In this document: piece by piece, positions 21,199 through 28,442 of the stretch
Layout of the letters: each line of letters starts with the position of its first letter
Position numbering within the stretch: position 1 is the first letter of the stretch
Assembly: GCA_016869595.1 (NCBI GenBank)
Contig: VGDT01000009.1
Location: forward strand, 1 to 64,000
Length of the DNA: 64,000 nt
Direction: 5' to 3'
From: Alphaproteobacteria bacterium
Lineage (GTDB): Bacteria; Pseudomonadota; Alphaproteobacteria; Rhizobiales; Beijerinckiaceae
Translations under genes and position numbers: made by a program
The notes under the pieces: model-generated
What the model saw: only the letters and a program-made list of their open reading frames with translations
What the model was told of the DNA's origin: nothing
The model's database searches: none

Positions 21199-21834
21199 TT
21201 GCCGCACAGAATTCTAAAATCCAATGGGCGCGCGAAGCTCGTGGACAATGCGCGCTTTATCCGCCAATGGATCGAAAATCCGCGCCTCATCGGCGCCGTT
21301 TCGCCGTCCGGGCGCGCGCTGGCCAAAACGATGGCGGGCTTCGTCGAACTGGGTAGAGACGGACACATCATCGAACTCGGTCCCGGCACCGGCCCGGTCA
21401 CTCAGGCGCTGCTTGCGCGAGGGATTGCGCCAGAGCGTCTTGTCCTTGTCGAATACGAGACCAGGTTTTGCCACCTGCTCTCTGAACGGTTTCCCGGCGT
21501 CAACATTGTTCAGGGCGACGCATACGGCCTCAAGGCGACGCTCGACGGCAAAGTCCCTGGGAAAGTTGCGACCGTCGTTTCGAGTCTGCCGCTTCTTAAC
21601 CGGCCCGAGCGCGATCGCGTCGAGCTATTGAACCAGGCTTTCGAGCTGATGGGCGACGACGGGCTCTTCATTCAATTCACTTACGGCCTGACCAAATCGC
21701 CAATGCCCATGCACGCGCATGGCGTCAAAGGCGCATATGTCGGCAAGGGATCGCCGCCGATCGTGCTCAATATTCCGCCGGCGCGCGTCTGGCGCTACCG
21801 CAAGGCCGGTCACGCTGGAAAGCCGAGGGCGTGA
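21199..21834 (+). CDS. pmtA: Phospholipid N-methyltransferase (PmtA-like)
   Basis: A 211-residue SAM methyltransferase of the Rhodobacter/Sinorhizobium PmtA family, which converts phosphatidylethanolamine stepwise to phosphatidylcholine. Visible features are the membrane-association segment FIRQWIENPRLIGAVSPSG, SAM motif I IELGPGTGPVTQALL (about 58-72), and the VVSSLPLLN and FTYGLTKSP blocks typical of this family. It starts at TTG with GGGAGGGGC just upstream. The stop overlaps pyrF by 4 nt (GTGA). The family annotation is good; the exact methylation steps cannot be told. Confidence 0.82.
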   Translation: MPHRILKSNGRAKLVDNARFIRQWIENPRLIGAVSPSGRALAKTMAGFVELGRDGHIIELGPGTGPVTQALLARGIAPERLVLVEYETRFCHLLSERFPGVNIVQGDAYGLKATLDGKVPGKVATVVSSLPLLNRPERDRVELLNQAFELMGDDGLFIQFTYGLTKSPMPMHAHGVKGAYVGKGSPPIVLNIPPARVWRYRKAGHAGKPRA

Positions 21835-22523
21835 AAGCGCGCGAGCGCCTGATCGTCGCGCTTGACGTTGAAAGCGTCGATGAGGCGCGCGCGCTGGTTG
21901 CGGCGCTCGGCGAAACGGTTTCCTTTTTCAAGGTCGGCATGGAGCTCGCCTATGCGCCGGGCGGCTTAGATTTCGCGCGTGAACTGAAAGCGGCCGGCAA
22001 GCGCGTCTTTCTCGATCTGAAGCTCCATGACATCGGCGTCACCGTGGAGCGCGCGACGCGGCAGATCGCCCGGCTCGGCCTCGACTTTCTCACGATCCAC
22101 GCCTTCCCTCAGACGATGGCCGCGGCCCGTCAGGGCGCGTCGGACGGCGCGCTCAAGCTCCTCGCCGTAACCGTGATGACCTCCTATGACGACGCCGATC
22201 TCAAGGAAGCGGGCTACGCTTGCGGCGTCGCCGAACTGGTTGCGCGCCGGGCAAAGCAGGCGAAAGAGGAGCGGGTCGATGGTCTTATCCTGTCGCCGAT
22301 GGAGCTTGCAGCGATTCGCCCCATCGTCGGCTCGGACATGCTGCTCGTTACCCCGGGGGTGCGGCCAATGGGCGCCGATGTCGGAGACCAAAAGCGGGTG
22401 ATGACGCCGAGAGAGGCGATCGCCGCCTCCGCCGACCATATCGTCGTGGGCCGGCCGATCACGCGAGCGGCGCATCCCGCAGCGGCCGCCGAGGCCATCG
22501 TCAGCGAGTTGGCCAACGCCTGA
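21831..22523 (+). CDS. pyrF: Orotidine 5'-phosphate decarboxylase
   Basis: A 230-residue TIM-barrel enzyme for the last step of UMP synthesis. The active-site signature VFLDLKLHDIGVTV (about 58-71) contains the Asp-Lys-Asp catalytic charge network. LIVALDVES at the N terminus and VTPGVRP plus ADHIVVGRPIT near the C terminus form the phosphate-binding site. It starts at GTG, overlapping the pmtA stop by 4 nt. The small ChaB-like gene follows after 14 nt. Confidence 0.95.
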   Translation: MKARERLIVALDVESVDEARALVAALGETVSFFKVGMELAYAPGGLDFARELKAAGKRVFLDLKLHDIGVTVERATRQIARLGLDFLTIHAFPQTMAAARQGASDGALKLLAVTVMTSYDDADLKEAGYACGVAELVARRAKQAKEERVDGLILSPMELAAIRPIVGSDMLLVTPGVRPMGADVGDQKRVMTPREAIAASADHIVVGRPITRAAHPAAAAEAIVSELANA

Positions 22524-22537
22524 TCGAGGTCAGTCGC

Positions 22538-22744
22538 ATGCCCTACGCCAGCAACGCCGACCTGCCCGAAAATCTTCAGCACATCCTTCCCGGGCACGCG
22601 CAGGATATCTATCGCGAAGCCTTCAACCGCGCCTTCGACGCCCATCGCAACGACCCTCGGCAGGAGGAGGCGGCGCACCGCATCGCCTGGGCCGCAGTCA
22701 AGCGAAGCTACGTCAAGACGGAGGCTGGATGGGTGAGGCGATAG
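22538..22744 (+). CDS. ChaB-like small protein
   Basis: A 68-residue protein beginning MPYASNADLPENL, the conserved opening of the ChaB family. It has the helical middle HAQDIYREAFNRAF and the ending HRIAWAAVKRSYVK. ChaB was named as a putative cation-transport regulator, but its real role is not established. It lies 14 nt after pyrF and is probably cotranscribed; the frame is open upstream but inside pyrF. The 88 nt to hpnB hold no gene. Confidence 0.85.
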   Translation: MPYASNADLPENLQHILPGHAQDIYREAFNRAFDAHRNDPRQEEAAHRIAWAAVKRSYVKTEAGWVRR

Positions 22745-22832
22745 CCGAGAACATTCGGGAAGCGCGCTAGTCTAGCTTGAGCGCGAGTGGTAGAACGCCG
22801 GCCTGCGCCGAATCCTCCACCCCGATTCGCCC

Positions 22833-24053
22833 ATGCTCGCGACTTTCATCTCCGTCTCTGGGCTGTTCGTCTGGCTCTACCTCCTTACGCTGCGCGGCGG
22901 CTTCTGGCGGCTCACCGAGCATGATCGGAACCTTGGCGGGCAAAACGCCGCCGTTCCGGCGACCTACGTCGTCGCGATCGTTCCGGCGCGAAACGAGGCC
23001 GACGTCATTGAACGGAGCCTGGCGTCGCTGTTCGCTCAACAGTTCCACGGCCGCTTCGACATCATTCTCGTCGACGATGAGAGCGATGACGGCACAGCCG
23101 AGGCGGCCAGACGCTGCGCGGAGGCGCATGACGCTTCAAGCCGCCTGACCGTTCTCTCCTCGCGCGGGCCCGAAGCGGGCTGGACGGGGAAGCTCGCGGC
23201 CATGCAGCGCGGGTTCGATCACGTGCGGAAGCTGCCGATCGACCCCGACTTCGTGTTGTTTTGCGATGCGGACATCGAATTTTCGCCGCATGTGCTTGCG
23301 CGTCTCGTTTCGGGGGCCAAGGAACGCCGCGCCGTTCTGACGTCGCTCATGGTCAAACTGCGCTGCGAAAGCGTCGCGGAGCGCTGGCTCGTCCCGGCCT
23401 TCATTTTCTATTTCCAGAAGCTCTACCCCTTCCGCCACGTCAACGATCCCGAGCATCCGATGGCGGGCGCCGCGGGCGGCGTGATGCTGGTGCGCCCTGA
23501 GGCGCTCGCAGCGGCGGGCGGTTTTCGCGCCATCCGCGGCGCGCTTATCGACGATTGCGCGCTGGGCGCGTTGATGAAGGCGCAAGGGCCGATCTGGCTG
23601 GGTCTGACCGAAGACGTTCACAGCCTTCGCGCTTATCCGCGCCTCGCCGACATTTCCCGTATGGTGGTGCGCTCGGCCTACGCTCAGTTGGGCTATTGCC
23701 CCTGGCGTCTCGCTGGCGCGTTGCTCGGCATGGCGGGCGCCTATCTGGCGCCGCCCTATCTGACGCTTTTCGGCGAGTCGCCGGCCCGCGAGACGGCGCT
23801 CGTCTCTTGGCTGTTAATGGCGCAGGCCTACATGCCGACGCTGCGCTTTTACGGCCTGTCGCCTTTGCGCGCCTTTGCTTTGCCAGGCGTCGCGGCATGC
23901 TATACGTGGTTCACGGTTGAATCGGCCTGGCGGCACCTTTGCGGCCGCGGCGGCGAATGGAAAGGCCGTTATCAGGCGCCGCAAGCGCAAAAGGCGGCGC
24001 AGCGATTCGAAACGTCCGGCGAGATCGAGGCGAGCCGCGAAATCGAGGTTTGA
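22833..24053 (+). CDS. hpnB: Hopene-associated glycosyltransferase HpnB
   Basis: A 406-residue family 2 glycosyltransferase with an N-terminal membrane segment (1-21) and C-terminal hydrophobic segments (about 280-365). The GT-A motifs are ILVDDESDDGTAE, the DxD-like FCDADIEFS, and TEDVHSLR. This arrangement, placed directly before hpnC, matches HpnB of hopanoid clusters. Its substrate is not established; it is thought to act on hopanoid side chains or on associated lipids. The gap to hpnC is only 40 nt, so it is the first gene of the hopanoid operon here. Confidence 0.86.
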   Translation: MLATFISVSGLFVWLYLLTLRGGFWRLTEHDRNLGGQNAAVPATYVVAIVPARNEADVIERSLASLFAQQFHGRFDIILVDDESDDGTAEAARRCAEAHDASSRLTVLSSRGPEAGWTGKLAAMQRGFDHVRKLPIDPDFVLFCDADIEFSPHVLARLVSGAKERRAVLTSLMVKLRCESVAERWLVPAFIFYFQKLYPFRHVNDPEHPMAGAAGGVMLVRPEALAAAGGFRAIRGALIDDCALGALMKAQGPIWLGLTEDVHSLRAYPRLADISRMVVRSAYAQLGYCPWRLAGALLGMAGAYLAPPYLTLFGESPARETALVSWLLMAQAYMPTLRFYGLSPLRAFALPGVAACYTWFTVESAWRHLCGRGGEWKGRYQAPQAQKAAQRFETSGEIEASREIEV

Positions 24054-24093
24054 AGGGGCGCATAAGCGCCGTGGAGCGGCAAAACGGCGTCAC

Positions 24094-24984
24094 ATGGACC
24101 TTGCGCAGACGAGTTCGGGAAAGACCCATCGCGACGAGAATTTTCCCGTCGCCTCCTTTCTCATCGCGCCCCGCCATCGCGCGCCGATCCTCGCCTTCTA
24201 TGATTTCGTTCGCGCCGCAGACGACATCTCCGATCATCCCACGCTCGGCGCGCAAGAAAAGCTCGACCTCCTCGACGCGCTCGACGACGCGCTGATGGGA
24301 AAAGCCAAAGAGGACGCCGAGGTCGCGCGCCGCCTGCGCGAGACATGCCGGGAGCGCGGCCTCGATCCGCAGCATGCGCGCGACCTGATCGCCGCTTTCA
24401 AGCGCGACGTGACGCAATTGCGTTACCGCGACTGGGACGATCTCATCGACTATTGCCGCTATTCCGCAATGCCGGTCGGGCGCTTCGTTTGCGATCTCCA
24501 TGGCGAGGACCCCGCACGCGTCTGGGCCGCGAATGACGCGCTCTGCGCCGCCCTGCAGGTCATCAATCACCTCCAGGATTGCGGTAAGGATTACCGCAAC
24601 CTCGACCGCGTGTATCTGCCGCAGGACTCGCTCGCGGCGCATGCCGCCTCAGTCGAGATGCTGTCGCAGGAAAGAGCGCCGCCGCCACTCCTCGCGACGA
24701 TCCGCGAGGTAAACGAGAAAACCGCGCGCCTTCTGAAGCAGTCGCGTTCCTTTGCCGATCTGATCGACGACACGCGGCTCTCTATGGAGATCGGCGCCAT
24801 TCAGACTCTCGCCGAACATCTCGTTGCGCGCCTCGCGGTCGCCGACCCGCTCGGCGAAACGGTCCATGACGGCAAATTCGGCTTCGCGGTGAAGGGCGCG
24901 ATGGGCGCTCTCGGCGCGCTACTTCGCCGCATTTCACGCCCGCGCCGCGCAGTTTCCGAGACGGTTGCGAGGACTGGCCAATGA
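24094..24984 (+). CDS. hpnC: Squalene biosynthesis protein HpnC (hydroxysqualene synthase)
   Basis: A 296-residue trans-isoprenyl diphosphate synthase-like protein. It keeps the first acidic motif as FVRAADDISDHP and the second as INHLQDCGKDYRNLDR. In the HpnCDE pathway, HpnD makes presqualene diphosphate from two farnesyl diphosphates, HpnC converts it to hydroxysqualene, and HpnE reduces that to squalene. The start at 24094 (MDLAQTSSGK) is chosen over a 73-codon in-frame upstream extension that overlaps hpnB. Its stop overlaps hpnD by 4 nt (ATGA). Confidence 0.93.
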   Translation: MDLAQTSSGKTHRDENFPVASFLIAPRHRAPILAFYDFVRAADDISDHPTLGAQEKLDLLDALDDALMGKAKEDAEVARRLRETCRERGLDPQHARDLIAAFKRDVTQLRYRDWDDLIDYCRYSAMPVGRFVCDLHGEDPARVWAANDALCAALQVINHLQDCGKDYRNLDRVYLPQDSLAAHAASVEMLSQERAPPPLLATIREVNEKTARLLKQSRSFADLIDDTRLSMEIGAIQTLAEHLVARLAVADPLGETVHDGKFGFAVKGAMGALGALLRRISRPRRAVSETVARTGQ

Positions 24985-25856
24985 CGATGGACGCGCTCGC
25001 CGACGCCGCGACGCTGCGCACGCGCGCCGTCGCGACCAAGAGCTCCTTCTATCTCGCAATGCGCATCCTTGAACCCGCGCGCCGCGACGCCATGTTCGCC
25101 ATTTACGCCTTCTGCCGCGCTGTCGACGACATTGCCGACGACGAAGGCGACCGCGCCGTTCGGCGCGCCGCGCTCGACCAGTGGCGCGCCGACCTCGATG
25201 AGCTTTACGCCGGCCGCATCCGCGCGCGCGTGAGCTTTCTCGCCGAACCCGTCCGCCGTTTCCGGCTCGATCGCGGCGACTTCGAATCGGTGATCGATGG
25301 CATGGCCATGGACGTCGATGAGGATATTTGCGCGCCGGAATGGGAAAAGCTCGAACTCTATTGCGATCGGGTCGCAAGCGCCGTCGGACGGCTGTCAGTG
25401 CGCGCTTTCGGCCTTGCGGAAACGGAGCCGAGCGCCGAGTGCGAATTGCCGACCGGCCCAAAGCTTCTCGCCTATCACCTCGGCCGGGCGTTGCAGCTCA
25501 CCAACATCTTGCGCGATCTTGATGAGGACGCCGCGCGCGGCCGGTTGTATCTGCCCCGCGAGGCGCTCGAATCCGCTGGCGTGACGACCTTCGCGCCCCA
25601 TGCCGTGCTGTCGCATCCTTCGCTCGAAGACGTTTGCGCGCCGGTCGTCGCGCGCGCGCGCGAACATTATGATCAGGCGGATCTGGTGATGGCGGGGCTG
25701 CCGAAGCGTGCGGTGAAAGCGCCCTATATCATGGCCGCCGGCTATCGCTCGATCCTCGACAATCTTTCAGCGCGTGGGTTCTTCCCGCCGCGCGCGCCGG
25801 TAAGGGCGTCGCGTCTCAAGCTCGTCAGCGCCTTCTTGCGACACGCCTTCACGTGA
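24981..25856 (+). CDS. hpnD: Presqualene diphosphate synthase HpnD
   Basis: A 291-residue squalene/phytoene synthase family enzyme. It condenses two farnesyl diphosphates to presqualene diphosphate. The two aspartate-rich motifs are FCRAVDDIADDEGDR (about 42-56) and LTNILRDLDEDAARGRLYLP (about 174-193), both with all acidic residues intact. Translation is coupled at both ends: ATGA overlap with hpnC and GTGA overlap with hpnE. Confidence 0.95.
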   Translation: MTMDALADAATLRTRAVATKSSFYLAMRILEPARRDAMFAIYAFCRAVDDIADDEGDRAVRRAALDQWRADLDELYAGRIRARVSFLAEPVRRFRLDRGDFESVIDGMAMDVDEDICAPEWEKLELYCDRVASAVGRLSVRAFGLAETEPSAECELPTGPKLLAYHLGRALQLTNILRDLDEDAARGRLYLPREALESAGVTTFAPHAVLSHPSLEDVCAPVVARAREHYDQADLVMAGLPKRAVKAPYIMAAGYRSILDNLSARGFFPPRAPVRASRLKLVSAFLRHAFT

Positions 25857-27097
25857 GCGAAACGATCCATGTCGTGGGGGCGGGCCTCGCCGGGCTCGCT
25901 TGCGCGCTGCGCCTCGCGGACGCCGGACGCCGCGTCGCGCTTTACGAAGCCGCGCGCATGGCCGGCGGACGCTGCCGCTCCTATTTCGACCCCTCGCTCG
26001 GCCTGACGATCGACAACGGCAATCATTTGCTGCTTTCCGGCAATGCGGCGGCGCGCGATTACGCCGAGCGCATCGGCGCGAGCGACTCGCTCGTCGGCCC
26101 GGACGAATGCGCCTTCGATTTTCTCGACGCGCGCACGCGCGAGCGATGGACGCTGCGCCCAAACGCTTCGCGCATTCCCTGGTGGATCTTCGTCGCCGGC
26201 CGCCGTGTGCCCGGCACGAGGCCGCTGGATTACCTCGACGCCGGGAAGCTTCTCTTCGCGAAGAATGGCGCGACCATCGGCGAAACCATGCGTTGCAACG
26301 GTGTGCTGTGGGAGAGGCTTTGGCGCCCGGTTCTGCTCTCCGCACTGAACACCGAGCCTGAAGAAGCCTCCGCTGCGCTCGCAGGCGCCGTGCTGCGCGA
26401 GAGTCTGGCCGCCGGCGGTAATGCCTGCCGACCAATGGTCGCGAAAGGCGGACTCGGCGACGCCTTCATCGAGCCGGCGCTGCGCACCCTTCGCGCCAAG
26501 GGCGTCGAGCCGCGCTTCGGCGCGCGTTTGCGCGAAATCGCTTTCGACAATTCTCGCGTCGCTGCGCTGCGCTTTGGCGATACGGAAGTGACGCTTGAAG
26601 AAGGCGACGCGGTCGTCCTCGCGACGCCCCCGTGGATTGCGCAGGAGCTTCTGCCCGGTCTCGTTGCCCCCGACGATTTTCGCGCCATCGTCAACGCGCA
26701 TTTCAAGATCGCGCCGCCGCCAGGCCAGCCGCTGCTCCTCGGCATGATCGGAACGCTCACCGAATGGCTTTTCGCCTTCGACGATCGCCTCTCGGTGACG
26801 ATCAGCGGCGCCGACCGGCTGATCGACGACGCGCGCGAAGACCTTGCGACAAAAATCTGGGCGGAAGTGTCGGCGGCGACGGGCCTGCCGGCCGAGCCGC
26901 TCCCGCCTTGGCAGATCGTCAAGGAAAAGCGCGCGACTTTCGCGGCGACTCCGGCGCAGGAAAGGCGCCGGCCGGATACAAAGACGTCTTGGGATAATCT
27001 GTGGCTTGCCGGCGATTGGACCAATACAGGCCTTCCCGCGACGATCGAAGGCTCGATACGTTCGGGCTATAAGGCGGCGGAGTTGGCGAGCCGCTGA
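25853..27097 (+). CDS. hpnE: Hydroxysqualene dehydroxylase HpnE
   Basis: A 414-residue FAD-dependent amine-oxidase/desaturase-like flavoprotein. The Rossmann dinucleotide motif VVGAGLAGLACALRLADAG is at the N terminus, followed by MAGGRCRSY. The C-terminal FAD motif is LAGDWTNTGLPATIEGSIRSG. It performs the final reduction to squalene for the cyclase. It starts at GTG, overlapping hpnD by 4 nt. The hpnB-C-D-E unit ends here at a hairpin shared with the convergent repeat-protein gene. Confidence 0.93.
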   Translation: MSETIHVVGAGLAGLACALRLADAGRRVALYEAARMAGGRCRSYFDPSLGLTIDNGNHLLLSGNAAARDYAERIGASDSLVGPDECAFDFLDARTRERWTLRPNASRIPWWIFVAGRRVPGTRPLDYLDAGKLLFAKNGATIGETMRCNGVLWERLWRPVLLSALNTEPEEASAALAGAVLRESLAAGGNACRPMVAKGGLGDAFIEPALRTLRAKGVEPRFGARLREIAFDNSRVAALRFGDTEVTLEEGDAVVLATPPWIAQELLPGLVAPDDFRAIVNAHFKIAPPPGQPLLLGMIGTLTEWLFAFDDRLSVTISGADRLIDDAREDLATKIWAEVSAATGLPAEPLPPWQIVKEKRATFAATPAQERRRPDTKTSWDNLWLAGDWTNTGLPATIEGSIRSGYKAAELASR

Positions 27098-27106
27098 GGC
27101 GTTCGC

Positions 27107-27131
27107 GCGGGCAAGCTTTCAGCCTGCCCGC
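27107..27131. terminator. Shared hairpin between convergent hpnE and the repeat-protein gene
   Basis: GCGGGCAAGC and GCCTGCCCGC pair with one mismatch around a 5-nt loop, in the 43-nt gap between two convergent genes. It has no long T tract on either side, so bidirectional termination is a reasonable but unproven reading. Confidence 0.5.
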
Positions 27132-27140
27132 TCGTCAGAA

Positions 27141-27848
27141 TTACGCGACCTTCTTGTGCAGGTCCGCGATATATGCCGACGCCTTTTCCGCCGCCGCAGC
27201 GACCTGCTTCCTGACGACTGGCAGGTTCTCGCGCGCCTTGAGAAGCAGGCGCTGGCTCTCGCTCAGCGTCTTGTCGGTCAGCGGTTGCGCCTTCAGCTTC
27301 TCGAACTCCGCCTTAAGATCGACGGTCGAGAGATAGGCGTGGGCCTTCTTCAAACCTTCCTCGGCATGCTTGCGCGCGACGGGGAGATATTCGGCAACCT
27401 TAACGGCGAGGCGCTCGATCTCGCGCAGCGCCGTCTCCGTTATCGGATGCGCCTTCACGCTCTCGAACTTGCCCTTGAAATCGACTGTCGAGAGATAGGC
27501 CAGCGCCTTCTTCGAACCCTGTTCGGCATATTGTCCCGCGACGGGGAGAAATTCGATGAACTTCACAGCGCCGCGCTTCGCTTCGCGAACGGCGATCTCC
27601 GTCAGCGCATTCGCCTTCAGAAGGGCGTAGATGTTCGCATTCAGCTTGCGGAGCTCAGCCTCGAGCCGCGAGATCGTATATTCCTGCTGCCTGAGCTGGT
27701 TGACGGCGCGCTCATGCATCCCGCTGACGCGCTGTATCTCGGTCTCGAGATTGCTCACATGAGCCCTGATGGCGTCGACCATATCAAACGAGAACTTACC
27801 GGCCTCGAGGTCGGCCAGTGCGCGTTCGCCTTCCGTTTTTGTAGCCAT
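27141..27848 (-). CDS. Unknown helical protein with three 54-residue repeats
   Basis: A 235-residue protein that I do not recognise. No signal peptide or membrane segment is visible. An N-terminal domain (1-45) precedes a coiled coil (about 45-75). Three tandem repeats then run at 79-132, 133-186 and 187-233. Each has the pattern (L/I)T-E-A-L-R-E...LPVARK.AE.G.KKA.AYLSTVD.K..FE.LKA. The repeats are amphipathic, rich in Lys, Glu and Ala, and could wrap a lipid surface (phasin- or apolipoprotein-like) or form a rod; this is inference. It sits convergent to hpnE and divergent from the XRE regulator and shc, inside the hopanoid cluster. Confidence 0.75.
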   Translation of the reverse strand: MATKTEGERALADLEAGKFSFDMVDAIRAHVSNLETEIQRVSGMHERAVNQLRQQEYTISRLEAELRKLNANIYALLKANALTEIAVREAKRGAVKFIEFLPVAGQYAEQGSKKALAYLSTVDFKGKFESVKAHPITETALREIERLAVKVAEYLPVARKHAEEGLKKAHAYLSTVDLKAEFEKLKAQPLTDKTLSESQRLLLKARENLPVVRKQVAAAAEKASAYIADLHKKVA

Positions 27849-28024
27849 GTTCTCTCCTCCAAGTCGCTCGAAGGACCATCGGCGGCGGATGGTTAAAACT
27901 TCGTTTCGATCGTGCGAAAATCGCCCGCTTTTCCAATAATTGCACGATGAGCTGTCAAACGCGTGACCCTCAAACTACGCAACAAGCCCCCCTCCTTTCG
28001 CAGGCGATCGAGGAGCCAAATGGC

Positions 28025-28050
28025 TTGACGATATAGTCAATTCACTATAC
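28025..28050 (+). promoter_or_regulatory. Candidate promoter and operator of the XRE gene / shc unit
   Basis: TTGACG (28025-28030) resembles a -35 element. Immediately after it TATAGT (28032-28037) and ACTATA (28044-28049) form a perfect inverted repeat with a 6-nt centre (CAATTC). The dyad overlaps where a promoter core would be, and the regulator starts 51 nt downstream. Such placement suggests autorepression by the XRE protein. It stands out as an AT-rich island in GC-rich DNA. Confidence 0.5.
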
Positions 28051-28100
28051 GCAATGTGCGTCGGCGCAATTGCGCTCTCACCTTTCCTCAATCCAAAATC

Positions 28101-28442
28101 ATGATTGAAGACTCGACCGTCGCGAAGACGGGGCCTGCTGATGACCATCTCCTCAAGGCGCAGCTCGTTCGCAGGATCGAAGCGCTGCTTAAGGAGCGCG
28201 GTTTGAAACAGGTGCAAGCCGCCGAACTTTTCGGCGTGAAGCAGCCGGACGTATCGAAGCTGCTGCATGGCGACTTTCGGCAGTTTTCGCTGGAGCGGCT
28301 GCTGCGATTTCTCGTCGCGCTGGGACAAGACGTCGAGATCGTTGTGAAGCCACATCGTGAATCTGCCAAAGCCCCGACGCTCAGCGTCGCCCGATCGGAA
28401 ACACCAAAAGGAAATTGCAATGAACGCCGCCGCGCGCATTGA
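28101..28442 (+). CDS. XRE-type helix-turn-helix regulator (HTH_37/HigA-like) upstream of shc
   Basis: A 113-residue protein with a helix-turn-helix at about 22-75 (LVRRIEALLKERGLKQVQ, AAELFGVKQPDVSKLLHGDF, FSLERLLRFLVALGQDVEI). This matches small XRE regulators often found as antitoxins of RelE/HigB toxins, including the ending in VEIVVKP. No toxin gene lies next to it. ATG at 28101 is preferred; the frame is open upstream to 28056, which would begin right after the palindrome. The C-terminal codons overlap the shc start by 23 nt, so the two are cotranscribed. Control of shc by this protein is inferred from position. Confidence 0.82.
   Translation: MIEDSTVAKTGPADDHLLKAQLVRRIEALLKERGLKQVQAAELFGVKQPDVSKLLHGDFRQFSLERLLRFLVALGQDVEIVVKPHRESAKAPTLSVARSETPKGNCNERRRAH

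Noticed and set aside
23875-24093. 73-codon N-terminal extension of hpnC
   Set aside because: Overlaps the end of hpnB in another frame; the family starts near MDLAQTSSGK.
28101-28442. Toxin-antitoxin pair with the XRE gene
   Set aside because: No RelE/HigB-like gene on either side; the upstream space is only 252 nt to the divergent repeat-protein gene and shc follows directly.
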